A DNA stretch of 64,000 nt from the NCBI GenBank assembly GCA_041648735.1, contig JBAZOO010000008.1, positions 46,761-110,760 on the forward strand, written 5' to 3'. The notes below the pieces were generated by a model. It had not been told where the DNA came from. It searched no databases and saw nothing but the letters and a program-made list of their open reading frames with translations. Below are positions 22,393-32,067 of the stretch, one piece after another. How positions within the stretch are numbered: the stretch's first letter is position 1; every line of letters starts with the position of its first letter. Made by a program: the position numbers and the translations under genes. Source of the stretch: JBAZOO01 sp041648735. GTDB lineage: Bacteria > Verrucomicrobiota > Lentisphaeria > Oligosphaerales > CAITYL01.

Positions 22393-24360
22393 TCACGCCG
22401 GACGGGAACGGCAGGAGCCAAGGATCGCCTGGACGGCAGGTCCCCGCCGGCGGAGCAGGCCGACCGCCCCGAGGCAGAGCAGCGCCAGGGCCGCCGGCTC
22501 CGGCACGACCTGGATCGCCAGGTCGTTGCCGCCGGTGAAGGAGGAGCCGTCGTAGTTCGCCTGGTAGGTGATCTGCCAATCCTGCGAGTTCCAGGAGAAC
22601 GTGCTGCCCCCGCTCAGGTCCAGGGTGCCATTGAGCGTGGTGAACTCGCCGGCGATGGCGTCCGAACCGTCGTTGCTGATCAGGTAGAAGATGTCGCCCA
22701 CCTCCGGATTGTCCAGCCCCGAATAGAGCGTCAGCTTCAGGTCGGAACCCAAATCTGGGTCGATCCCAACCGTGCCGGTGACGGCGACAAGGTCGCTGAC
22801 CGGGTTGCCGCCGCTGCGGCCCAGCTCGACGTCCAGCGCGCCGCTGCCGTTGCCGATGCCGAGGTCGCCGGTGCTGATCGTGCCGATGCTGTTGCCGGGG
22901 GCGAGGCTGCCGGCGACCTGCACCGAACCGACCGTGCCGAAGCCGCCCAGGGTCGCGCCGCTGGCCACCGTCACCGCGCTGCCGGCGGCGAGCGAACCAT
23001 TGACCACCAGCTTGCCGGCACTGACCGCGGTCGCGCCGGTGTAGCCGTTGGCGCCAGCCAGCTCCAGCGTGCCCGGCCCGGCCTTGACCAACCCGCCCAC
23101 CGTGGCGCCGTTGTCGTTGATGGCGGGGTCAATGCGGAAATCCACGGCGGCGTCGCCGTCGGCGATGGTGAAGGTGCGGCTGCCGTTGAGTTCGACCGTG
23201 CCCCGGATCGGATTGGCGGTGTCGGCGGCGATGGTCGTGGTGTTGGCGTTGCCGGCATAGCCGGTGAAGCTCACGTCACCCTGGAGGACCAGCTTGTTGG
23301 TGGCTTTCCCCGCCACGCTGCTGCCGAGCGTGATCGGCGCATAGGCGCCGGCCGCCTGGTTGGTGATCGCCAGCCCGCCGGAACCGATGGTGAGCTTCCG
23401 CTCCGTGCCGGCATAGGACGTGCCGATGCGGTTGACCACGCCGCCGCCGGAAATGGCGAGGCTGGCCATCCTCCACTCCGTGCCGCCGCTGACCCGGAGG
23501 GTGCCACCCGTGACGGTGGTCGCGTCGTTCTGGATCAGGCCGCTGCCGGTTCCGGTCAGGTTCCCCGCGCCGTCGGAGTAGACCGTGCCGCCGGACATGG
23601 CCAGGTTGTTGAACGTTTCCGCGCCGATGCCGGTGGAGCCCGTTGCGGCCTTGTAGAAGTTCAGGCTCCCCGCCGCCATCGTGATGTTGGAGGTGTCGGC
23701 AATCTGATCGTCAGTGTACCAAGTCACGGTTCCGCCACTGGCACCCAGGGCCAGGTCGCCGGCCAAGGCGGTGACACCCGCACTCTTGTTGAGGTAGAGC
23801 CGGCCGTTGGCGCTGTTGAGCGTGATCGTCCCGCTGTAGGTGTTGCTGGATTCGCCGTTGAGGGAGAGATAGCCCGGCGCCGTCAGAGTCACCGCACTGC
23901 TGCCACCGAAGACGCCATTGAGGTTGAGGGTGTTCCGGATGCTCCAGGTCTGCGCTCCGGACACCGTCACGTTCGGGGCAATCGTGCTGGGGCTGCTGGT
24001 GCCACCGCTGAGGGTCTGTGTGATCCCCGAGGCGCCAACAGTGAGGGTGTAGTCGGATCCGCCAAGCGTCAGGCTCTGGGTGCTGTTGTTGACGATATTC
24101 AGCCCCGCGATGCTGCGGCTCGTCGTGAGCGACGGCTGGGTCATCCCGGCCGCCGTGTTGAAGCCCGCGATGTTGGTGGTCAGGTCATCCGCGGGCTTGC
24201 TGCCACCCACCCAGTTGGTGCCGACTTCGAAGTCGGTCGAGCCTGCGCTGTTGTCCCAGGTGATGGTGGTGGGGGCGGCCAGGGCCAGCGGGCCCGCCGC
24301 CAGCGCCGTGCCCAGCGCCAGCCGCCGGCTGATGGTGTCGAGACTCTTGAGGCTCTGCAT
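22393..24360 (-). CDS. Autotransporter-associated beta-strand repeat protein with PEP-CTERM sorting signal
   Basis: The 655-residue secreted protein has a signal peptide (cleavage near ALA, residue 29), many Gly/Thr/Ser-rich beta-helix-like repeats including GGLVKAGPGTLELAGANGYT (an autotransporter-associated beta-strand repeat), and a C-terminal PEP-CTERM: VVPEPAALALLCLGAVGLL followed by RRR. PEP-CTERM proteins are processed by exosortase and attached to or released from the envelope. About 18 unusual residues follow the arginines. AAGGAG lies seven bases before the ATG at 24360. It follows the LacI gene by 92 bp and may be part of its regulon. Confidence 0.85.
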   Translation of the reverse strand: MQSLKSLDTISRRLALGTALAAGPLALAAPTTITWDNSAGSTDFEVGTNWVGGSKPADDLTTNIAGFNTAAGMTQPSLTTSRSIAGLNIVNNSTQSLTLGGSDYTLTVGASGITQTLSGGTSSPSTIAPNVTVSGAQTWSIRNTLNLNGVFGGSSAVTLTAPGYLSLNGESSNTYSGTITLNSANGRLYLNKSAGVTALAGDLALGASGGTVTWYTDDQIADTSNITMAAGSLNFYKAATGSTGIGAETFNNLAMSGGTVYSDGAGNLTGTGSGLIQNDATTVTGGTLRVSGGTEWRMASLAISGGGVVNRIGTSYAGTERKLTIGSGGLAITNQAAGAYAPITLGSSVAGKATNKLVLQGDVSFTGYAGNANTTTIAADTANPIRGTVELNGSRTFTIADGDAAVDFRIDPAINDNGATVGGLVKAGPGTLELAGANGYTGATAVSAGKLVVNGSLAAGSAVTVASGATLGGFGTVGSVQVAGSLAPGNSIGTISTGDLGIGNGSGALDVELGRSGGNPVSDLVAVTGTVGIDPDLGSDLKLTLYSGLDNPEVGDIFYLISNDGSDAIAGEFTTLNGTLDLSGGSTFSWNSQDWQITYQANYDGSSFTGGNDLAIQVVPEPAALALLCLGAVGLLRRRGPAVQAILGSCRSRPA

Positions 24361-24452
24361 GGGCATCTCCTTACTTTCCTGTTTCCTGTTGCGTGTTCCC
24401 GGCCGTGGCGGAGAATCCACCGCGGCCACCGGTTGCTTACTTGGGGATCCGA

Positions 24453-25523
24453 TCAAGACTGCCATTTTTCCACGGGCGCCGGCCCGCAGGTGTCGCCCGG
24501 GTCAAGCTTCAACGGCAGGACGCAGGCCGGCAGTTTCTCCGCCGGGGCGGCAATCTTGCGCAGCAGCAGGTCCACGGCGTTGTGGCCCGCGTCCTCCACC
24601 GGCAGCCCCATCTGACCGACCGCGCGGCCCAGAAAGCTCTCGCCCCGGCGGCCGCCGGCGTCGCCGCGCTGGGGCGCGAAGGTGAGGATGGAGAGATCCC
24701 GCGGCACTTGCAGTCCGGCAAGCGCCGCCGCAAGGAGGGCACGCGCGCCGGTGTCGTAACAGACGAGGGCCGTGGGCCGGCGTTCCCCCTTCAGCAGGGC
24801 CACGGTGGCGTCCAGCCGTTCCGCCACATCCACGTCCGCAAACGCCTCCCGCGGCATCGGCGTCAGCCCCGCCGCCAGCATGGCGCGGGAATACCCGTCA
24901 TGGCGATCGGCGTGGCTGTAGTGGGAGTTGTGCCACCGATCCCTGGGGATGAAATCAAGATAAGCAATGCCGCGGTGTCCCTGTTCGATCAGATGCCGCG
25001 TGCCCGCTTCGGCGCCGCCCCGGTCGTCGTAGTAAATACAGTCGTTTTCCTGCTTGCGGTTGATCCAGACCGAAGGGATGTGGTACTTGCCGATGAGCTG
25101 GACCATCTCGGGCGGGACGCGGTCGGTGTAGTTGATCAGCAACCCGTCGCAGGACCATTCCCTGAGGATGGCCGGCATCACCTGGCCGCTGGTGAGCTGT
25201 TCATCCGCAAGCTTGGAGATGACCAGCCGCATGGAGTGGTCGTGCAAGGCGTCATGGATGCCGTTGAAAAGTTCGTCCGGGAGATAGCTCCGCCCCCGAT
25301 CCGTGCTCAGCAGCAGCGCCATGCAGTTGAAGCGCCCCCGCCGCATGGCCCGCGCCGAGCCGTTGGGCAGGTAGCCGTGCTTCATGGCGATCCGCCGGAT
25401 TTCGGCGGCCCGGCGAATGGCGCTGGGCCAGCGCTCCTTGTTCTCGCCGCGCAAGACCCGCAGGACCGTGTTCGGCGAGATGCCGGCCTCCGCCGCGATC
25501 AGTTTGAGCTTGCCGTCCCGCAC
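24453..25523 (-). CDS. LacI-family transcriptional regulator
   Basis: The 356-residue protein has an N-terminal HTH (LIAAEAGISPNTVLRVLRGE, hinge MKHGYLPNGSARAMRRG) and a periplasmic-binding-like effector domain (CDGLLINYTDRV, GHRGIAYLDFIPRD, PTALVCYDTGARAL). The start is GTG at 25523, eight bases after AGGAGG. Two operator-like sites lie between promoter and start. The HTH is about ten residues longer than classical LacI between helix 3 and the hinge helix. Downstream genes on the same strand (PEP-CTERM, pseudopilin, lyase, glycosidase) are candidate targets. It is similar in plan to the LacI protein at 62768. Confidence 0.88.
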   Translation of the reverse strand: MRDGKLKLIAAEAGISPNTVLRVLRGENKERWPSAIRRAAEIRRIAMKHGYLPNGSARAMRRGRFNCMALLLSTDRGRSYLPDELFNGIHDALHDHSMRLVISKLADEQLTSGQVMPAILREWSCDGLLINYTDRVPPEMVQLIGKYHIPSVWINRKQENDCIYYDDRGGAEAGTRHLIEQGHRGIAYLDFIPRDRWHNSHYSHADRHDGYSRAMLAAGLTPMPREAFADVDVAERLDATVALLKGERRPTALVCYDTGARALLAAALAGLQVPRDLSILTFAPQRGDAGGRRGESFLGRAVGQMGLPVEDAGHNAVDLLLRKIAAPAEKLPACVLPLKLDPGDTCGPAPVEKWQS

Positions 25524-25544
25524 CGCGTCCGCCCTCCTGATTAT

Positions 25545-25606
25545 GGTGGCGTCACCATTTTGGAATCGTCACCAAATACCTTAGCACTCCCGACGCCACC
25601 TGTCAA
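25545..25606 (-). promoter_or_regulatory. Promoter and paired operator-like sites of the LacI gene
   Basis: Minus-strand TTGACA (25601-25606) and TAAGGT (25578-25583) have a 17-bp spacer. Just downstream lie GGTGACGATTCC (25562-25573) and the near-palindrome GGTGACGCCACC (25545-25556), both with the central CG typical of LacI-family operators. Autorepression is inferred. Confidence 0.6.
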
Positions 25607-25727
25607 ACCGGAAATGGGAAAAGTGGTATCCGCTGCCGCGCGGATGCTACAGTATGGACTGGCCGCGGCAGGGCTCCCGCCGGGCCAGGACTGCCCCACC
25701 AACCCACCTTCCGCACCAGCCCCCACC

Positions 25728-26570
25728 GTGATTGCCTCCATTGGCATCTTCGATTCCGGCATCGGCGGCTTTTCGGTGCTCCGGGCCATCCGCGAGCAAC
25801 TGCCCTGGCTGCCGGTCGTCTACGTGGCCGACCAGGCGCATGTGCCGTATGGCGGCCGCGGCGTGGCGGAAATCCGCGCCCTGAGCTTCGGCGTCGTCCA
25901 GCACCTGGTCGAGACGGCCGGCGTCGGGCTGGTCGTGGTGGCCTGCAACACCGCCTCGGCGGCGGCGCTGCGGCCGTTGCGCGCGGCGCGGCCGGACACG
26001 CCGTTCGTGGGGATGGAGCCGGCGGTGAAGCCGGCGGCGCGACTCACCCGCGGCGGCACCGTTGGCGTCCTGGCGACGCCGGCGACGCTGCAAGGGGAGC
26101 TGTATGCCGGCGTGGTCCGGCGCTTCGCCCCCGGCCTGACCGTGCTGGAGGATCCCTGCGCCGGCCTGGTCGAGCGCATCGAGGCGGGGGACTTGGCCGG
26201 GCCGAAGACGCGGGAGATCCTGGCGCGGGCGGTGCTCCCCATGCTGGAACGGGGGGCGGACGTGCTGGTGCTGGGCTGCACTCACTACCCCTTCGTCCTG
26301 CCGCTGATCCGCGAACTGGCCGGGCCGGCGGTGCAAATCATTGATCCCGCCCCGGCCGTCGCCCGGCACACCGCCCAACTGCTGGCCGAGCGCGGCGGGG
26401 CTGGGCCGCCGCGGGAGGGCGCGGCGGCGGGGCGGCTGCGCATCCTGACCACCGGCGCGGCCGCGACCCTGGCCCGGCAAATCCAGGCCTTGCTGCCCGC
26501 CGAGACGCCCGAGACGGGGCAACTGGCCTGGCTGGACGGACGGCTGCTGCCGCTGACCGGCAGCCAGTGA
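25728..26570 (+). CDS. murI: Glutamate racemase
   Basis: MurI makes D-glutamate for peptidoglycan. The 280 residues begin with GIFDSGIGGFSVLRAI and contain VVYVADQAHVPYGGR, the first catalytic cysteine in VVACNTASAAA (C73) and the second in LVLGCTHYPFVLP (near C184). The GTG at 25728 is taken as start because MurI normally begins three or four residues before GIFDSG; an ATG further upstream would add an unrelated Pro/Ala-rich extension. It is divergent from the LacI gene. Confidence 0.93.
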   Translation: MIASIGIFDSGIGGFSVLRAIREQLPWLPVVYVADQAHVPYGGRGVAEIRALSFGVVQHLVETAGVGLVVVACNTASAAALRPLRAARPDTPFVGMEPAVKPAARLTRGGTVGVLATPATLQGELYAGVVRRFAPGLTVLEDPCAGLVERIEAGDLAGPKTREILARAVLPMLERGADVLVLGCTHYPFVLPLIRELAGPAVQIIDPAPAVARHTAQLLAERGGAGPPREGAAAGRLRILTTGAAATLARQIQALLPAETPETGQLAWLDGRLLPLTGSQ

Positions 26571-26608
26571 GCCGTTGGGGAGAGGCTAACCGCGGGCGCA
26601 CAAAGCCT

Positions 26609-27541
26609 TCACCGCCCGGCCGGCGGCGGCGGCGGCAGCGGCAGGAGGTGGACCGTGAGCGTCAGGTTGAAGCTGCTGCCGTTGAACACCGAGCCGCGCC
26701 CCAGGATGCGGGAATAGGCCTCGCGCCGGCTTTCATCCAGCCCGCCGAGGGGCACCGGCTGGCCGGCGGCCGCCACCACCGTGGTGGCAAGTTCGCGGAC
26801 GTCAATGCTCCGCGGCCGGTCGCCGCGGAAGGTGATCCGCGGGTACAGCTCCACCTCGACCAGGTTGCCGCCGAGGACGCGCGGGCGCACCCAGAGGGAG
26901 GCGCCCAGCTCCTGCCAGACCCAATCCTGCCGCCACCAGCCGCGGCCGCAGCCGTATTCGAAGACCCATTGCGGCTCGGGAACGCTCTGCCCGACCCAGA
27001 TCTGGGCGGGCCGGCCGTTGACGGTGGTGATGAACTGCCGGCCGCTGGCGGCCGTCGTCCGCCGCGTGTCGCGCCCCTGGAGGCGGGCCGAACCCCGGAC
27101 CTTGCCGCCCGGAGCAACCCGGAGCTGGAGGTCGTCCACGCCAAGGCCGCGCTCGCCGCGGCCGCCGCTTTCCAGGCTGGCGACCTCGATGCGGATGTTC
27201 ATCGGCGGCAGGTCCGCGCCGGCCAGGGCCTTCTTGATCGCCTCGATCCGCGGCTTGACGTCGTGGATGATCAGCAGGTTGCGCGAGGGCAGGTAGCCCA
27301 GCTTCCCCTGGGGCGAGAGCAGCGGCTCGGCAACCATCCGGGCCTCCTCCGGAGCCATCCCCTGGATCGCGTAGAACCCGGTCTCGATGGGGTCCGGCGG
27401 GAGGAAGGGTGCCGTCCCCTCTCCTGGCCCCGCCGCCATCACCCGGCCCAGCAGGGCGGCCAGCCCCAGGACCGCCACCCACAGCGGCAGCCGCCGCAAC
27501 GGTTGCCGCCCCCACCGCCAAAATCGCAAGGCCGATTTCAT
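26609..27541 (-). CDS. Short secretin-like exported protein
   Basis: The 310-residue protein has a basic N-terminus and a hydrophobic signal/anchor (LPLWVAVLGLAALLGRVMAA). It then has an N0/N1-like segment (LLSPQGKLGYLPSRNLLIIH, KPRIEAIKKALAGADLPPMN) and a C-terminal part recalling secretin beta-strands (FITTVNGRPAQIWVGQSVPE, GASLWVRPRVLGGNLVEVEL, LATTVVAAAGQPVPLGGLDE). It is much shorter than GspD/PilQ (600+ residues), so it may be a secretin-domain derivative unable to form a full gate. AAGGAGG precedes the ATG. No secretion genes lie next to it. Confidence 0.6.
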   Translation of the reverse strand: MKSALRFWRWGRQPLRRLPLWVAVLGLAALLGRVMAAGPGEGTAPFLPPDPIETGFYAIQGMAPEEARMVAEPLLSPQGKLGYLPSRNLLIIHDVKPRIEAIKKALAGADLPPMNIRIEVASLESGGRGERGLGVDDLQLRVAPGGKVRGSARLQGRDTRRTTAASGRQFITTVNGRPAQIWVGQSVPEPQWVFEYGCGRGWWRQDWVWQELGASLWVRPRVLGGNLVEVELYPRITFRGDRPRSIDVRELATTVVAAAGQPVPLGGLDESRREAYSRILGRGSVFNGSSFNLTLTVHLLPLPPPPPAGR

Positions 27542-27704
27542 GGGCGCCTCCTTGGCGGCGCCGCCGGCCCGGCTGGCCACCGCCAGCCATACCCTATCAT
27601 GCCCCCGCGCTTCCGGCAACCGCCGCCCGGTGCGGCCGCGGACCGCGGTGGCACCCCAGCAGCCAGGCCGATGGCCATCGCCAGCCAGCGGCGGGTGGGC
27701 GGGG

Positions 27705-29534
27705 TCAGCCGGCCACCTTGGCGGCGGCGAAGGCGGCGCGGTTGCGCCGGGTGGCGTCCAGGATCTTCTTGCGCAGGCGCAGGAAGCGGGGGGTGACCTC
27801 GACGAACTCGTCGCCGGCAATGTATTCCAGGGCGCGCTCCATGCTCATGCGGATGGGCGGCTCGAGCTGGGTTGCCTTCCCCTCCCCCTGGGAACGGACG
27901 TTGGAGAGATGCTTGGCCTTGGTCGGGTTGACCAGGATGTCGTCCGGCCGCGGGTTGTCGCCGACGATCATGCCGACATACACTTCCTCGCCCGGGCCGA
28001 TGAACAGCCGGCCGCGCTCCTGGAGGTTTTCCAGGGCATAGTGGGTGGCGATGCCGTTGTCCATGGAGACGAGGGTCGAGCCCTGGCGGGTGTTGAACTC
28101 GCCAACGTACGGCTCGTAGTCCTTGAACAGATGTGACATGACGCCGCGGCCACTGGTCAGGTTGGCCAGGTCGGCCTCGAAGCCGATCAGGCCGCGGGTG
28201 GGGATGGCGAACTCCAGGCTCACCGTGCTGCCGTGCGGGTGCTTCTGCATGTTCTGCATCACCCCCTTGCGGCCGGCGAGGTTCTGGATGACGCCGCCCA
28301 TGCAGTCGTCGGGCAGCTCCAGCCACAGCGTCTCAAACGGCTCGCACTTGACGCCGTTGACCTGGCGCAGGATGACGGTCGGGCGGGAGACGCACAGTTC
28401 GAACCCCTCCCGGCGCATCTGTTCGACGAGCACGGCGATCTGCATCAGGCCGCGGGCGCTGATCCGGTAGGCGCCGGCGGTGTCGCCCTCCTCCAGGGCG
28501 AGGGAGATGTTGGTGCGGACTTCCTTCACCAGCCGGTCGCGCAGGTAGCGGGAGGTGACAAATTTGCCGTCACGCCCGGCCAAGGGGCCGTCGTTGACGC
28601 AGAGATCCATCTGGATGGTGGGCGGATCCAGCTCGATGAACGGCAGTGGCGCCACATCCTCGCTGGCGCCGATGGTCTCGCCGATGGTGACCTCCTCGAA
28701 GCCGGAAAGGCCAATGATCGTCCCCGCCTCACCTTCGGCCGCCTCGGTGAAGCCGCCGGTGCCGGAGAAGACGAAAATCTTGGTGACGCTGCCGCGGAGC
28801 TTCCTGCCATCCTGGCGGAAAAGCACGGCGCCGTCGCCGGTCTGGACCTTGCCGCTGAGCACGCGGCCAACGGCGATGCGCCCCACGTAGTCATTCCAGT
28901 CAAGGTTGGCCACCTGCATCCGGAAGGGCGCGCCCAGGTCGGCCCGCGGCGGCGGGATGTGCTCGATGACCGCCTCGAAGAGCGGCGTCATGCCCTCGCG
29001 CGGATCGCCGATGTGGCGCACCGCGTAGCCGTCGCGGCCGCTGGCGTAGAGGAAGGGGGCGTTGAACTGCTCCTCGGTGGCGTTCAGCTCCAAAAACAGC
29101 TCCAGCACCTGGTCGTGGACCTTTTCCGGGTTGGCGTGCTCGCGGTCAATCTTGTTGACCACCACGATCGGCTTGAGATGGTGCTCCAGCGCCTTGCGCA
29201 GGACGAAGCGGGTCTGGGCCTGCGGCCCGTCATAGGCGTCCACCAGCAGCAGCACGCCGTCAACCATCCCCATGATCCGCTCGACCTCGCCGCCGAAATC
29301 GGCGTGTCCCGGGGTGTCGACGATGTTGATCAGGCAGTCGTGCCAGCGGATCGAGGCGTTCTTCGCCTTGATGGTGATCCCCTTCTCCCGCTCCAGGTCC
29401 ATGTTGTCCATGACCCGCTCTTCCATGACTTGGTTCGCGCGGAAGACCCCGGCCTCCTTGATGAGCTTGTCGACTAGGGTGGTCTTGCCATGGTCGACGT
29501 GGGCGATGATGGCGATGTTGCGGATTTTGGTCAT
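27705..29534 (-). CDS. typA: Ribosome-associated GTPase BipA/TypA
   Basis: This is a translational GTPase of the EF-G/LepA group that helps 50S assembly and stress or low-temperature growth. The 609 residues show all G motifs: [14 protein letters not shown] (G1), REKGITI (G2), [12 protein letters not shown] (G3), VVNKIDR (G4) and ASGRDG (G5 region). The BipA-specific C-terminal blocks [20 protein letters not shown] and [19 protein letters not shown] ([20 protein letters not shown]) also occur. Length is standard. The tip [20 protein letters not shown] is conserved in the family. Confidence 0.96.
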   Translation of the reverse strand: MTKIRNIAIIAHVDHGKTTLVDKLIKEAGVFRANQVMEERVMDNMDLEREKGITIKAKNASIRWHDCLINIVDTPGHADFGGEVERIMGMVDGVLLLVDAYDGPQAQTRFVLRKALEHHLKPIVVVNKIDREHANPEKVHDQVLELFLELNATEEQFNAPFLYASGRDGYAVRHIGDPREGMTPLFEAVIEHIPPPRADLGAPFRMQVANLDWNDYVGRIAVGRVLSGKVQTGDGAVLFRQDGRKLRGSVTKIFVFSGTGGFTEAAEGEAGTIIGLSGFEEVTIGETIGASEDVAPLPFIELDPPTIQMDLCVNDGPLAGRDGKFVTSRYLRDRLVKEVRTNISLALEEGDTAGAYRISARGLMQIAVLVEQMRREGFELCVSRPTVILRQVNGVKCEPFETLWLELPDDCMGGVIQNLAGRKGVMQNMQKHPHGSTVSLEFAIPTRGLIGFEADLANLTSGRGVMSHLFKDYEPYVGEFNTRQGSTLVSMDNGIATHYALENLQERGRLFIGPGEEVYVGMIVGDNPRPDDILVNPTKAKHLSNVRSQGEGKATQLEPPIRMSMERALEYIAGDEFVEVTPRFLRLRKKILDATRRNRAAFAAAKVAG

Positions 29535-29650
29535 AAACTCTTTGGTCACCAAGAGGTGCTGGGCGGGGCGGGACGGGACGGAAAAAAGTGAGTTAATGTA
29601 ATCTCTTGTCAACCGGAAGTCCAATTTGTCAGCAGGATGCCGGAAGGGGC

Positions 29651-29678
29651 TTGCATTGGCCGGGGAAAGGGATATCGT
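29651..29678 (+). promoter_or_regulatory. Promoter of the IclR-type regulator gene
   Basis: TTGCAT and TATCGT are separated by 16 bp, 37 bp before the start codon. Confidence 0.5.
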
Positions 29679-29714
29679 GCCCACTGCACGTGCCCCCCGC
29701 AACCAGGGAATGCC

Positions 29715-30449
29715 ATGCCTGTGAACGCCTCATCCCCCGGCCGACGGCACCGCCCCGGCCCGGACGCCGCCCTCCGCTGCCTGCTGCAAATCATTGCCGC
29801 GGATGCGCCGGTCGCCGCCCCGGAACTCGCCAGCCGCCAGCGGCTGGCCGCCGGCCAAGTCCCACGGCTGCTGGCGCCGCTGGCGGCCCTCGGCCTGCTT
29901 TCGCGCACCCCCGACCGGCGCTGGCTGGCCGGCCCCGGCGTCCACGCCCTCGCCGCCATGGCCGAGCGCCGCTCCCGGTTGCTGGCCTGTGCATTGCCCC
30001 ATCTGCGCGACCTGGCCGCCGCCAGCGGCCGCCCCGTCACTCTTGGCGTGCTCTGGCAGCTTACGCTCTTTCCGGTCTACCATGGCGACGCCGCCACGCC
30101 GCTGGAGACCACCATCACCGGCGGTCCGCCGCGGCGGGCGGACCGCTGCGCCAGCGGCCGGGTGCTGCTGGCCGCCCGCCCGCCGCGGGAGCTGCTGGCT
30201 TTGCTGGACGCGGAGGGCTATGCCGAAGACGAACGCCCCGAGCTGCTCCTCGACCTGGCGGAGATCCGCGGCCGCCAATACGCCGTGCAGGCGGACCGCA
30301 ACGCCCTCGCGGTCAGCGTCGGCACCGGCCCCGCCGCCGGCCTGGCCCTGCATGGGCCCGTGACCGACGACCTCCTGCCCGCCCTGCTCGGCCACCTGCG
30401 GGCCACCGCCCGGCAAATCACCGAAAGCCTGCTCCGCCACCGCCCCTGA
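29715..30449 (+). CDS. IclR-like winged-helix transcriptional regulator
   Basis: The 244-residue protein has an N-terminal winged helix (DAALRCLLQIIAADAPVAAP, LASRQRLAAGQVPRLLAPLA, LGLLSRTPDRRWLAGPG) and an IclR-type effector domain (LRDLAAASGRPVTLGVLW, DRCASGRVLLAARPPRELLA, LLGHLRATARQITE). IclR proteins control catabolic or quorum-related genes by binding small acids. The ATG at 29715 is chosen because upstream starts lie in the promoter region. The HTH is Ala-rich and divergent, so the family call is moderate. No obvious target lies adjacent. Confidence 0.7.
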   Translation: MPVNASSPGRRHRPGPDAALRCLLQIIAADAPVAAPELASRQRLAAGQVPRLLAPLAALGLLSRTPDRRWLAGPGVHALAAMAERRSRLLACALPHLRDLAAASGRPVTLGVLWQLTLFPVYHGDAATPLETTITGGPPRRADRCASGRVLLAARPPRELLALLDAEGYAEDERPELLLDLAEIRGRQYAVQADRNALAVSVGTGPAAGLALHGPVTDDLLPALLGHLRATARQITESLLRHRP

Positions 30450-30472
30450 GCGGAATGTTCCACCACCGCGGC

Positions 30473-31372
30473 TCAGCCCGGCGGCGAAGCGTCGGCCGGC
30501 TCGTCGAAGGTGAAGCGGCCCAGCTTGCCCTCGCGGTAGTCGAGGAGCAGATGGATGGCGCTCTGCCGGCGGTCGAAGCTGGCGGCGGCGGCGCGGAACA
30601 GGCCGCGGCGCTTGGCCACGGCGGCGAGCAGCTCATCGGCGCTGGCGGGCGGGGCGGCGAGGCCATAGCGTTCCCAGCGGGTGGCGGCGGGGGGCGGTGC
30701 CTGGGCGAGGCGGAACCAGAGGTATTCGGCCAGCAGCTCCTCGCCGATGACCTCGTCCTTGATGCAGCCGGCCAGGCCGAGCAGCAGCTCGTCCTGCTTG
30801 CATTCCAGGTGGGGGAAGAAGACGCCGGGGGTGTCGAGCATCTCCATGCCGTCCTGGAGCCGGATCCACTGGGTGGCCCGGGTCACGCCCGGCTTCGGGC
30901 CGACGGCGGCCTTGTGCCGTTCCGCCAGCCGGTTGATGAGGGTGGATTTGCCGACATTGGGCACGCCGGCGATCATCAGGCGCAGGCCGCGCAGCAGCGG
31001 CCGGGTCGCGCCGCGCCGCCGCCGTTCCGCCTCCCAGAGCTGGCGCGCCGCCGGCAGCAGGCGCGCCGCGCCGCCGCCGGTGCGGCCGTCCACGAACAAG
31101 GCCGGAATCGAACCGGCGGCAAACCACGCCTCCCAGCGCCGGGTCAGGGCCGGCGCCGCCAGATCCGCCTTGTTGAAGACCAGGAGCTGCGGCTTGTGGG
31201 TACAGGCGGCCTCGATCGCCGGATTGCGGGAGGCGCGGGGGATGCGGGCGTCGAGGATCTGCACCACCACGTCCACCAGCTCCAGCCGCTGCTGCATCTC
31301 CCGGCCAGCCTTGAGCATGTGCCCCGGAAACCAGCCGGTCAGCGGGATTGTGTCGAACTCGGAACCGGTCAT
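30473..31372 (-). CDS. rbgA: Ribosome biogenesis GTPase (RbgA/YlqF type)
   Basis: This is a circularly permuted GTPase acting in late 50S assembly. The 299 residues begin WFPGHMLKAGREMQ, then run in permuted order G4 (VFNKADL), G1 (IAGVPNVGKSTLINRL), G2-region threonines (KPGVTRATQWI) and G3 (LDTPGVFFP), matching YlqF. WFPGHM is a strong YlqF marker. The C-terminal region ends RLGRFTFDEP-like (KLGRFTFDEPADASPPG). It converges on the IclR gene with a 23-bp gap. Confidence 0.93.
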   Translation of the reverse strand: MTGSEFDTIPLTGWFPGHMLKAGREMQQRLELVDVVVQILDARIPRASRNPAIEAACTHKPQLLVFNKADLAAPALTRRWEAWFAAGSIPALFVDGRTGGGAARLLPAARQLWEAERRRRGATRPLLRGLRLMIAGVPNVGKSTLINRLAERHKAAVGPKPGVTRATQWIRLQDGMEMLDTPGVFFPHLECKQDELLLGLAGCIKDEVIGEELLAEYLWFRLAQAPPPAATRWERYGLAAPPASADELLAAVAKRRGLFRAAAASFDRRQSAIHLLLDYREGKLGRFTFDEPADASPPG

Positions 31373-31564
31373 CTGCCATCCTTGCAATTGCCAGCGGACA
31401 ACATAATGCCGGCCGGCCGCCCTGCGCGGCGGCGTCTCCCGGCAACGCTCTTGCACCCGGCACCTCCTGAGCCGCCGCCGGGGTGGGCCGGAAGGTGTAT
31501 AGTTCCGGCGTCCAATTGTGTACCGCCGCCACGCCGGCCCGGCGCCGGGCCTGGGAGCCACGCC

Positions 31565-32053
31565 ATGGAACCGCAAGCCCCGTCCCACCCGCAACCGCAA
31601 CATCAGGACATCAAGAGCCTGCTCAAGGCCACGTTGCCGGTGGTCGAACGGATGCTGGCGAGCAAGGGTGATTTCCCGCCGCTGGGCGCGGCGTTGTATA
31701 CCGACAACCGCGTGCGCATCCTGCCGGCCGTCGAGGAGGGGGAGATGATTCCCGCCGAGGTCGCGGTCACCCGCTACCGGCGCATGTTCCGCAACCTCGC
31801 CGCCAGCGGCCGGATCCGGGCCGCGGTGGTCTACTGCAACGAGTTCATCGAACACTCGCCCAACGTCCAGAACTCGGACGCCATCTGCGCCGAGCTGGAC
31901 CATGTGGACGGCTATTCGGCGGACTACCTCTTCCCCTACCGCAAGACCCCCGAGGGCCTCAAGTTCGGCGAGACCTTCGGCGTCGAGGCGGAGAACCGGC
32001 TGAAGCCGACGGTGGCGGCGGCGGCGGCGCCGCCGCCGGCCGTGCCGGCCTGA
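31565..32053 (+). CDS. Conserved-looking hypothetical protein (162 aa)
   Basis: The protein has no signal peptide or membrane segment. The N-terminus is polar (MEPQAPSHPQPQHQDIKSLL), the middle is probably alpha/beta (FPPLGAALYTDNRVRILPAV, RIRAAVVYCNEFIEHSPNV, AICAELDHVDGYSADYLFPY), and the tail is Ala/Pro-rich. Coding character is supported by high third-position GC and a compact predicted fold, but no family was recognised. It lies upstream of the ferredoxin gene on the same strand, with a palindrome copy directly after its stop. Confidence 0.7.
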   Translation: MEPQAPSHPQPQHQDIKSLLKATLPVVERMLASKGDFPPLGAALYTDNRVRILPAVEEGEMIPAEVAVTRYRRMFRNLAASGRIRAAVVYCNEFIEHSPNVQNSDAICAELDHVDGYSADYLFPYRKTPEGLKFGETFGVEAENRLKPTVAAAAAPPPAVPA

Positions 32054-32054
32054 T

Positions 32055-32067
32055 TGCGGACTCCGCA
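32055..32067. repeat. 13-bp palindrome TGCGGACTCCGCA (copy 3)
   Basis: Two bases after the stop of the 162-aa gene; symmetry extends to TTGCGGACTCCGCAA. Confidence 0.88.

Noticed and set aside
28233..29477. Plus-strand 414-codon open frame
   Set aside because: It is antisense to typA, whose GTPase motifs are unambiguous.
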